Shown: piece after piece, positions 23,835-33,228 of the stretch | How positions within the stretch are numbered: position 1 is the first letter of the stretch | Layout: each line of letters opens with the position of its first letter | Assembly: GCA_022495995.1 (NCBI GenBank) | Contig: JAFEMH010002576.1 | Coordinates: forward strand, 62,001-126,000 | Length of the DNA: 64,000 nucleotides | Origin: Adenophora triphylla var. japonica | Taxonomy: Eukaryota > Streptophyta > Magnoliopsida > Asterales > Campanulaceae | Direction: 5' to 3' | Notes under the pieces: generated by a model | What the model was told of the DNA's origin: nothing | What the model saw: the letters and a program-made list of their open reading frames with translations, nothing else | Database searches by the model: none | Translations under genes and position numbers: made by a program

Positions 23835-24877
23835 TGTAGACACCCCATTCTGAACCAATAAATCATGATTACACTACTCTTAGTCTCTCTTTATGTTTTG
23901 ATGAAAGCGTATCAGTTTCGTCATGTTTCGTTAAGTTTCTAACTAACCTCGTTAGTTTTGGACCTAACTGACTAACGGAATAAACTGAAGAGGACAAAAT
24001 AGTCATCAGACTAGATATCTCGCACGAGATACCATATCTCGCACGAGATATCCCCTCGACAGGATGTGCAGAAATCACTCTCCTTCTCCGTTTCAACCTC
24101 CTTTCTTGATAAACCTCATCTAATCCGGTTCTCCAATCAAATTTGAGTTCTGGAAGCTTCCTAGGAGTTTTTTACCTCTCCACCTCTACCTCTTAAACCC
24201 CTATAAATACTTGGTGACTTCCACTGTTTCAGGGGTCCAGATTTCCACACAACACACACAATTTGTTGGTTTCTCTCCACGAAAAATTCCTTCAAATCAC
24301 TCACAAAACCTCCCTAAAATCACCTAAAGTTTGTTTATCAACCCTGTTGATCAACAAACATCCAAACCCAAATCAAGGATTGAGGCGAAGCTCTGTCCGC
24401 ATCAAGATTTGACTCTCATTGAGTCGAAACTCTGTCCAAATCACTTCTCGATCGAGAAAACATCTTAGAACCACGTTCTAAATCAAATCCTCCCTAAACT
24501 AGGTAAACTCCTATACTTTACTCTTTTCTTCTTAATCTCTCTCTATTGGCTTTTAGAGTGGTGTAATCACATCAAAAGGATTAGCCTAGAGTCCCTTCAA
24601 TCGATAAAGGCGATCTCTAAGCGTACAATCCGACATTCCTAATCAAGAAATTGATTAGGGTTTTCTTGTTCTTTATTTAATTAGTAATTAAAAAGATTGA
24701 TAATACTCAATTGGCAAGACCGATCTCCGGATTGGGTGGAATGGATGCTCCTCGACCTACCCATTCGATAACTTAACCCCCGAACCCTCAAATATCTTTT
24801 TAAGGTTTTTCTTATTGTTTTCCTAAATAAATAATAAGTGGCGACTCTGTTATTCGAAAAATTCACGCATCGCTACA
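23835..24877 (+). repeat. Right LTR of the gag-only gypsy element
   Basis: 1,043 bp. TATA box at 24202-24209. Both palindromes near 24015-24050 read TCTCGCACGAGA here, while one in the left LTR keeps the CGCG core, a change expected from CpG decay. Confidence 0.93.
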
Positions 24878-24882
24878 CTAGG

Positions 24883-24944
24883 GCTCCGGGTTTTCGAGTT
24901 AATTTTGCATTATTCCGCTGCGCATGGACCCTCGAAACCCAACA
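24883..24944 (+). repeat. Left LTR of the copia element, second part
   Basis: Continues the copia LTR after the gypsy insertion and its duplicated CTAGG. It ends CGAAACCCAACA, like the right LTR. Confidence 0.9.
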
Positions 24945-24945
24945 G

Positions 24946-24957
24946 TGGTATCAGAGC
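24946..24957 (+). other. Primer-binding site of the copia element
   Basis: TGGTATCAGAGC directly after the left LTR. This is the classic complement of the initiator Met-tRNA 3' end used by plant copia elements. Confidence 0.92.
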
Positions 24958-25851
24958 CCCGTTCATGATGTTTATATTAGAAAATCGTGATAATTATATA
25001 ATGTGATTATGTTAATTTTCATGATGAATATGATTTAGAATATGAATTCATATGGGATTTGCTTATGAAAGTAATTGTATATTTTGATATGCCGTGATTA
25101 TGAATTGAATTATGTGATTAATGTGATTAATCTATAATATGAGTTTTGAAGTATTACTTAGTATATAGGCTGGAAGCCAAGACCTTCCCCACAGACACTT
25201 CTGGAAAGTGTGGGATAACTTTGGATCACGATGCCACGTACTAGTAATTACACATCAAATGTGATTTGTGTTGCATCATTCCATGTTCATAATTATGCTC
25301 ATATAGTTTTCATGAATCAACCTTGCCATGTTAATTGGTAAACATGAAAAATGAACCTTCATTGAAATTTGAGTTTGTTTATGCCGCCCATGTTTAAACA
25401 CTTGTGAGTACACGGATAGTTTTATGTAGGCTACGCCATAGCGAGGTACATTAATTCTATCTTTGTATGATCAAGATGAGCAAACGGTGATTGCTATACG
25501 TTTAAAATGGTTGAACTCAATTAGGCTATCAAAACAGTTTTGGGCCTAAGGCATAAGATGAGATTGAAACATGTGACATATGATGTCTATAATCTCATAA
25601 AGGATCTAAGAGTCATATGTTGATATGATTGATAAATGTTATCTACCTTTTTAGTTTAATTTTGAGCAGTCGTGCCATAGCCGACTTGAAATTAAATTAA
25701 AGTTGGGTCTTAGCCTATTAAATTATATTATGCATGTTTGTATAAGAAGGTTATATAATTTAGTGGGAGTATTTATGAAATACGTTAATTAATCTCTTAA
25801 ATGAAATTGGTACTTATATGTGTTCATATTTGTTGCATATCTTGTAGATCA
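24958..25851 (+). other. Untranslated leader of the copia element
   Basis: About 0.9 kb of AT-rich sequence between the primer site and the gag-pol start. No open frame or repeat of note. Confidence 0.6.
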
Positions 25852-28800
25852 ATGGCTGTAAACACTAATCAAAATCTGTCACTGCGATCAGTCCTTGAGA
25901 AGGACAAGTTAGAAGAGAATGGCAACAACTATGTGGATTGGATCCGCAGTTTGGGAATTGTTCTCAAACAGGAAAGGAAGTTGTACATTCTCGATGGACC
26001 CGTTCCACCCGAGCCTGCTGCTAATGCAACTAAAGCTGAAAAGGATCAACATAAGAAACATGTGGATGATTCTATTGATGTTGGTTGCTTGATGCTTGCT
26101 ACCATGTGTAAGGCCCTTCAGAAGGACCTTGTACACATGGAAGCTTATGATTTGGGAAATCATTTGAAGGAAATGTTCCAGTTGCAAGCACGTCAGGAAA
26201 GGTTTGACACTATGAAGGCTCTTCATTCATGCAAGATGATTGAAGGACAACCTGTTGGGCCTCATGTGTTGAAAATGAAGGGTCACCTCGAACACCTTGA
26301 GAGGCTTGGATATCCTATCCAGTTGGAGCTGGCTATGAATATGATATTGCATTCACTCCCTGAAAGTTATAATCAATTCGTTATGAATTATAACATGAAT
26401 GAGATGAATAAATCTCTGTCTGAATTGCATGGGATGCTTAAGAATGCAGAGAACAATATTGCCAAGAAAACCAATCAAGTGTTGATGGTGAATAAAGGAA
26501 AGGGGTTCAAGAAATCCAAGGTTAAATCAAGAGTTGCTAAATCGGAGGCAAAGGTTGCCGTTGTTGAGAAGCCTCAACCCAAATCCCAAAAGGATGCGGT
26601 TTACTACCATTGCAAGGAAACTGGGCATTGGAGGCGTAACTGCAAAGCTTATCAGGAAGGACTGAAGAAGAAGGGCAATGAGATTGCCATGACTTCAGGT
26701 ATCTATGTGATAGATATTTTACTTTCTACTTCTAGTTATTGGGTATTAGATACCGGATGTGGATCTCACATTTGCCTAAATGTGCAGGGACTAAAAAATA
26801 GAAGGTCGCTCAAAGAGGGTGAAGTAGACCTGCGGGTTGGAAATGGAGCAAGAGTTGCTGCATTGGCCGTAGGGACTTACGAAGTCACTTTACCTAGCAG
26901 ATTAATATTAGTTTTGAATAACTGCTATTATGTTTCGGATTTGAGCAGAAACATTATTTCAATTTCTTGTTTAGACAATGATGGTTACAATTTTCTTATT
27001 GCGAATAAGAAATTTTCCATTTATTTGAATGATATGCTTTACTGTATTGCTCATTCTTATAATGGCCTTTATGTCTTAGATGTTGAAAATAATGTTGATA
27101 ATGTCTACCATGTTAGTAAGAAATCTAAACCAAATGATGTGAACAACACATATAAGTGGCATTGCCGTCTTGGTCACATAAATGAGAAACGCGTCTCTAA
27201 ACTCCATAAAGATGGATATTTAGACTCATATGATTATGAATCATATGATGTTTGCGAATCTTGTTTATTGGGCAAGATGACTAAAGCACCTTTTACTAAG
27301 AGTAGTAAAAGGGCTAGTGATTTGTTGGCTCTCATACATACTGATGTATGTAGACCAATGAATAGCATTGCTAGGGGAGGATTTCGGTACTTCATAACGT
27401 TCACTGATGACTTATCTAGATATGGCTATGTCTATCTGATGAAGTACAAAAGTGAAGCATTTGAGATATTTAGAATATTTCAAAATGAAGTACAAAATCA
27501 ACTTGGCAAAACTATTAAAACACTTCGATCCGATCGAGGTGGTGAATATTTAAGCCAAGAATTTGACGATCATCTTAAAAGTTGTGGAATTGTTTCAGAA
27601 CTTACTCCACCCGAAACACCACAATGGAATGGTGTATCCGAGAGGAGAAATCGAACTCTATTAGATATGGTTCGATCGATGATGAGTCAAGTTAACCTTC
27701 CTGTTTCCTTTTGGGGACATGCACTGGAAACAGCTGCTTTCACGCTTAATAAGGTCCCTACTAAATCGGCTCCTAAGACCCCACATGAGACGTGGCATTG
27801 AAGAAAACCTAGTTTATCTTTCATGAATATTTGGGGATGTGAATCTTATGTGAAGAAATTAGTTTCTGAAAATAAGCTTGCACCCAGATTCGATAAATGT
27901 ATTTTCGTTGGTTATCCTAAGGAAACGAAAGGATATCAATTTTACAACCGATTCGAGAACAAAGTGTTTGTTGCTCGACATGGTGTCTTTCTAGAGAAAG
28001 AGTTTCTCTCTAAAGAAACTAGTGGGAGTAAAATTGATCTTGAAGAAATTTAAGAACCCGAAAATGACAAGGAACCAATATAGAGACGGAACCAAATTCA
28101 CAAGCAGTTGTGGAACCGGTTCAAGATACACAAGCTCTTCGCAGATCGGATAGGATACGATCCGAACCTGAGAGATATGGATTTCTCATGACGGAAAGTA
28201 ATGAAGTAGAAATCATTGAGAATGATGAACCTACTTCCTATCAAGAGGCGATGTCCACTCCTGATTCGGACAAGTGGATAGGAGCCATGGAATCTGAGAT
28301 CAAATCCATGTACGATAAACAAGTTTGGAACTTGATTGATCCACTTGAAGGTGTAAAAACCATAGGGTGCAAGTGGGTTTTCAAAAGGAAAATCGACGTG
28401 GATGGGAAGGTACATACTTATAAGGCTAGGCTTGTTGTTAAGGGGTATAGGCAGATTCATGGCGTTGACTATGATGAAACCTTTTCGCCCGTAGCAATGC
28501 TTAAGTTTGTTAGAATCCTAATTGCCATAGCCGCATATTACGACTATGAGATATGACAAATGGACGTCAAAACAGCGTTTCTTAACGGAAACCTACTTGA
28601 GGATGTATACATGATACAGCCTGAAGGGTTTGTCGATCCAAAGAATTCTAATAAAGTATGTAAGTTGCAGAGATCCATTTATGGATTGAAGCAAGCTTCC
28701 CGGAGCTGGAATCTACGTTTTGATGAATCAGCCAAAGAGTTTAGCTTCATCAAAAACGAAGATGAACCTTGTGTATACAAGAAAATAAGTGGGAGCATAG

Positions 28801-29810
28801 TTCTATTTCTGGTTTTATATGTCGATGACATCTTGCTCATTGGAAACAATGTTCCTGCACTTAAGACTGTCAAGTCCTGGTTAGGAAAATGTTTTTCAAT
28901 GAAAGATATGGGTGAAGCGGCTTATATCCTTGGTATCAATATCTATAGAGATAGATCAAGAAGGATGATTGGTTTGAGTCAGAGTACATATATTGACAAG
29001 GTCCTTAGAAGATTCCGCATGGAAAATTCTAAGAGAGGAAACTTGCCAATGGGACACGGCATTACTCTTAGCAAGACTCATTGTCCTAAGACAAATGATG
29101 AGCGAAAGAGGATGAGTGATATACCTTATGCTTCGGCAATTGGGTCTATCATGTATGCCATGTTATGTACTAGACCTGATGTCTCGTATGCTCTAAGCGC
29201 GACGAGTAGATACCAGTCTGATCCTGGTGAGAACCATTGGATAGCAGTCAAGAATATCCTTAAGTACTTGAGAAGAACTAAGGATGTATTCTTGGTATTT
29301 GGAGAAATGGAAGATGATCTGGTTGTAAAGGGTTACACATATGCAAGCTTCCAGACCGACAAAGATGACTATAGATCACAGTCTGGTTTCGTGTTTATGC
29401 TAAATGGAGGTGCTGTTTGTTGGAGAAGTTCCAAGCAAAGCACTGTTGCTGATTCTACAACCGAAGCCGAATACATAGCAGCATCGGATGCGGCTAAGGA
29501 GGCGGTTTGGATCAAGAAGTTCGTTAGTGACTTAGAAGTCGTTCCGAGTATCACTAACCCGATAGAGCTTTATTGTGACAATAATGGTGCTATTGCCCAA
29601 GCAAAAGAACCAAGGTCACATCAACGATCCAAACACATTTTGAGACGTTTCCACCTCATTCGAGAAATCTGTGAAAGGGAGGGCGTCAAGATATGCAAGG
29701 TACCAACGGATGAAAACATTTCGGACCCTCTCACTAAGCCTTTGCCACAAGCTAAACATGATGGTCATGTTAGGTCCATGGGTATAAGATACATGAATGA
29801 TTGGGCCTAG
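25852..29810 (+). pseudogene. gag-pol: Copia gag-pol polyprotein, broken
   Basis: Start at ATG 25852; the family N-terminus (MAVNTNQNLSLRS) begins there although the frame is open upstream to 25801. Order: gag; zinc knuckle near 26601 reading YYHCKETGHWRRNC, first Cys lost; protease LDTGCGSH near 26745; integrase with HHCC finger and catalytic D (HTDVC, 27340), D (LRSDRGGEY, 27530) and E (NGVSERRNR, 27636). Reverse transcriptase follows with YVDD near 28818, then RNase H, in which the first catalytic Asp is Tyr (GYTYASF, 29333). In-frame stops at 27799 and 28051, a frameshift between 28053 and 28110, and a stop at 28554 just before QMDVKTAFLNG prevent one polyprotein. The end at 29810 is the family end. 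It cannot supply enzymes now. Confidence 0.93.
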
Positions 29811-29811
29811 T

Positions 29812-29824
29812 GCAAGTGGGAGAT
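29812..29824 (+). other. Polypurine tract of the copia element
   Basis: CAAGTGGGAGAT-type purine stretch ending right before TGTAGGTG of the right LTR; it primes plus-strand synthesis in this family. Confidence 0.8.
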
Positions 29825-31395
29825 TGTAGGTGTTAGTACCCTAGGCCTATAGAGATAGACCTATTTGTAATGTCATTATTCATTTATATATAAGATATTA
29901 TTATCCTTGATTATTATATGTGTTTGCATGTTTACTTTAATAATCGTGTCCCTAGTACTTATGAAGCACTAGTATGAAGTCTGATGGATAATCATGTGAT
30001 GATTATATGTATGGAGATGCACATTAGATTCATGGGTACTTGTTAGAGAACAAGGTACTGGACTTGACCCATTATGAGATTTGTGTCATGGTCGTATGTC
30101 ATAAATAAATCTCATATAGTTATATCATTGATATCCTTTGACCTGAGATTATCATCGTCTTCCACTCGATGAATATCATGTTTGATATAGTTTAACGTTG
30201 TCTTTAACCGGATAACAATAAGGGCTATTATTGGCATGATATGATTCTTGTTGGGAAGAATGATAAGTCAAGATGGAAATTTGTCCCTCGTAAAGAGAGA
30301 TGTTTGCTAGGCCACTCGTAAGTAAGATTGATGTAGTGCATGGCCATGCCCGAATGAATTAATGTGATTAATATCATTCGATTAATCAATTTACTTAGTA
30401 ACGAGAAAGCATTGAACAATATGAGTTGACGTGGACCATGACTCATGTTCAATATAACATCGTGTGACAAAGGGATTGTGATATGTTCTATGCAGGAAAA
30501 TCGAACTTGATATTATATTATTTGGGTAGGCATGATGGCTTGCTAGAGTCCGCTCATGTCTTGTGAGGATCGATGTGATCAAACTCATTGCCAACTTAAT
30601 ATAGTCCTATGGGGTCACACGCATCGAACGAATTGTCAAAAATGAAGAATATGGAGTTTTTGTTCTCAGGGGACGACTCGTCCCCAGGTTTGAACTAACT
30701 ATTCCCTTGGCCTGGGACGGATGATTCAGAGGAAGAGTCCTGAGGGACGACTCGTGCCCATAGGAACGACTCGTGCCCTGAGCCAGAACCAACTATTCCC
30801 CTTAAAGGGGACGCCAGTATCAGAACATTGTGGGAAGGGGACGACTCGTGCCCTGGGGGACGACTCGTGCCCTGGGGGACGAGTCATCCCGTCGGCGCTG
30901 GACTGATACGTAATTGACTTAAAATTAGGGTTTTCGCGAGGGGAAAAGTTTTATAACGTATAAGTACAAACCCCTGGTTGCCCTAGCAGATATACTCACG
31001 TTTTGAGTTTAGAGAAACACAAAAGAGAGTGATTCCAATTGTGAATTGAGAATCGAAACACCATTCAATTCCATATTCTTCATCGATTGAAAGGAGTTTC
31101 AATCAAAGGATCTAGCAATCCACCTAGAACTGTTCTAGGGTTCGTTCAATGCGTGGATACACATAGAGGATCTTCGCCAATCAAGATCTAACGTTCATGA
31201 TTCAAGAATCGTTCATCGAAGATTTGCTAGTTCTTCAATCTGGAGTTGGAACGCGTTTATCAACGACAAAAGCACACAAGGTTAGTAATTCTAAATCATT
31301 CTTCTTAATTAATCATCTAGAACGGATCCTAGGGCTCCGGGTTTTCGAGTTAATTTTGTATTATTTCGCTGCGCATGGACCCTCGAAACCCAACA
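29825..31395 (+). repeat. Right LTR of the copia element
   Basis: 1,571 bp, uninterrupted, so it shows the empty target of the gypsy element. It carries six palindromic motifs (30669-30685, 30744-30759, 30763-30778, 30837-30853, 30857-30872, 30876-30890), one more than the left copy. The TATA box is TATAAGTA here, differing from TATAAATA of the left LTR. Confidence 0.95.
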
Positions 31396-31462
31396 AATCA
31401 AACTACATCTCTGAACATATCATTTTAAAAAATAAATTTTGAAAAATAATGAATTTCTTAAA

Positions 31463-32560
31463 TTACACTTGGATTCAGTAGCTAAGTAACCACTGAATCC
31501 AAGTGTATTTTGAACATTAACCATAGATTCATCAAAAATACACATGCACATGCAATGTTCAAAATACACATCCATCTGCAATGTTCAAAATACACATGAA
31601 TTCGGTAACGAAATTAGCTACTTAGCTACTGAATTCAGTAGCTAAGTAGTTACTGAATCCAATTGAAATGTTCAAAAATACACATAACTAATTAATCCAT
31701 GTGCAATGTTCAAAATACACATGGATGAAGTTGTAAAACGACAAACATTTAATGAGAGCGTGCTTTCGATTCAGTAGCTACTAAGCTACTGAATTTATAA
31801 GTATTTTTGAATATTTCAATTTCATGTGTATTTTGAACATTACACATGGATTCATTAGATACTTAGATATTGAATACATTTGTATTATTGAACATTGCAC
31901 TTGAATTCAGTAGATTCTGAATCGATGTGTATATTTTGAACATTACACGTGGATTTAGTAGCTATTTAGCTACTGAATACATGTGTATTTTTGAATATTC
32001 CGCTTGAATTCAGTAGCTACTTGGCTGCTGAATCAATGTATATTTTTGAACATTGCGATTGGATTAAATAGCTACTTAGCTATTGAATACATGTGTATTT
32101 TGAACATTGCACATGAATTCATTAGCTACTTAGCTATTGAATTCATGTGTATTTTAATCATTGTACATGATTTTAGTAGCTACTTAGCTAATGAATTCAT
32201 ATGTATTTAGAACATTCACATGGATTCAGTAGCTACTTAGCTACTGAATCCATGTGTATTTTGAATATTGCACATGGTTACAGTAGATACTTAGATAATG
32301 AATCCATGTATATTTTTTAACATTGCACCTGTATTCAGTAGCTATTTAGGTACTGAATTCATGTATATTTTGAACATTGTACATGGATTCAGTAGCTACT
32401 TAACTATTGAATCCACGGGTATTTTGAACATTATACATGGATTCAGTAGCTAATTAGCTACTAAATTTATGTGTATTTTTTATGAATCCAAATGTAATGT
32501 TCAAAATACATTTGGATTCAATAGTTAATTAGTTAGTAGCTACTAAATACAAGTGTATTT
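31463..32560. repeat. Satellite-like tandem array with palindromic monomers, in opposing orientation
   Basis: About 18-20 degenerate monomers of roughly 55-60 bp. Each contains a dyad around TAGCTACTTAGCTA flanked by GATTCAG/CTGAATC, followed by ATGTGTATTTTGAACATT. Up to about 31740 the asymmetric part reads AATGTTCAAAATACACAT, the reverse orientation; from about 31800 it reads forward. The array therefore forms the inner portion of the two arms of the Mutator-like element. Confidence 0.85.
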
Positions 32561-32914
32561 TGAGAATTTCATTGTTGTTTAACTTTTTTTTTTCAAAACC
32601 TTATATTCAAGGATATAGTTTGATTTGCCTCGCCGAGTCGAGAAAAACAGTGTTTTCAGTTTTTTTTCTACTTATAGATATTGAGATATTAAATTTTGAA
32701 ATTTAATAGAAATTTGGATGATAACATGACAGGTTTTGAAAAGTAACGGTCAAATGACGTTTTACCTCCTGACTTTCACAAAAACTACAAAAATGTCACC
32801 ATTTTTTTTTTATAAAATGACATCTAATCTGAACCATTGATTTGTCTTTTATCCAATGTTTATAGTTGGTTTTCATGCTTCTCATTTTAATTAACTTTTA
32901 TTGGAGTAAGACCC

Positions 32915-33228
32915 GATATATGTGTGTGTGTGTGTGTTCAATTCGGAATATCGGTTCAATTTTCTTCAACATTATACTAAATCCGTGACCAAAATTTCAA
33001 TTCCTTTAAAATCAAGTATAGTACACTAATGATAACCTCATTTTCGATCTTTTTCAATTCAATTTTTTTTATTTCGATTGATCTTTTGATTTTTTTCGAT
33101 TTTTCTTGCAAACAACTGATAGCAATCCTATCAACAGTTCCTCTTTCTGTCCTTAAGATTGCAAAGCTAACATTAGATTTATGGTTGACATTGATGGCTG
33201 CCTGCCGATATTCACTTGTAAAAATAAA
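32915..33228. other. Spacer between two Mutator-like elements
   Basis: Begins with a short (TG)n run at 32921-32938, then AT-rich sequence. An 88-codon open frame (33029-33295) matches nothing I know and runs into the next element. Confidence 0.5.

Larger units (their letters stand above)
17319..24877 (+). mobile_element. Gag-only (nonautonomous) Ty3/gypsy retrotransposon
   Basis: Runs from TGTAGACACCCC to CGCATCGCTACA, 7,559 bp, with the 5-bp duplication CTAGG at 17314-17318 and 24878-24882. The uninterrupted target can be read in the other copia LTR at about 31330. LTRs are 1,044 and 1,043 bp and nearly identical. A primer-binding site follows the left LTR and a purine tract precedes the right. 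Between them there is one gag frame and then about 2.6 kb with no protease, reverse transcriptase or integrase. It must have moved with enzymes supplied by another element. Confidence 0.93.
15830..31395 (+). mobile_element. Ty1/copia LTR retrotransposon carrying a nested gypsy element
   Basis: The element runs from TGTAGGTGTTAG to CGAAACCCAACA and is flanked by the 5-bp duplication AATCA (15825-15829 and 31396-31400). Left LTR is 15830-17318 plus 24883-24944, interrupted by the gypsy element at 17319-24877. Right LTR is 29825-31395. A primer site for initiator Met-tRNA follows the left LTR and a purine tract precedes the right LTR. The internal gag-pol is intact in domain order (gag, protease, integrase, reverse transcriptase, RNase H), the copia order. 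It is broken by stops and a frameshift. The LTRs remain very similar, with scattered base differences and one extra short repeat in the right copy, so insertion was not ancient. Confidence 0.95.
15541..32914. mobile_element. Mutator-like foldback element split by a copia retrotransposon
   Basis: The left arm starts GGGTGCTCAAATGAG at 15541. The right arm, reverse complemented, starts GGGTCTTACTCC at 32914. The arms stay alignable for more than 400 bp; shared blocks include AGATTAGATGTCAT and TTTTTGTGAAAGTCAGGA. The 9-bp flanks (CATATATGA; GATATATGT) agree at seven positions, consistent with a diverged Mutator-type duplication. Without the copia insertion (15830-31400) the element is about 1.8 kb. 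Its core is the tandem array at 31463-32560. No transposase is present, so any past movement needed a partner element. Confidence 0.75.
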
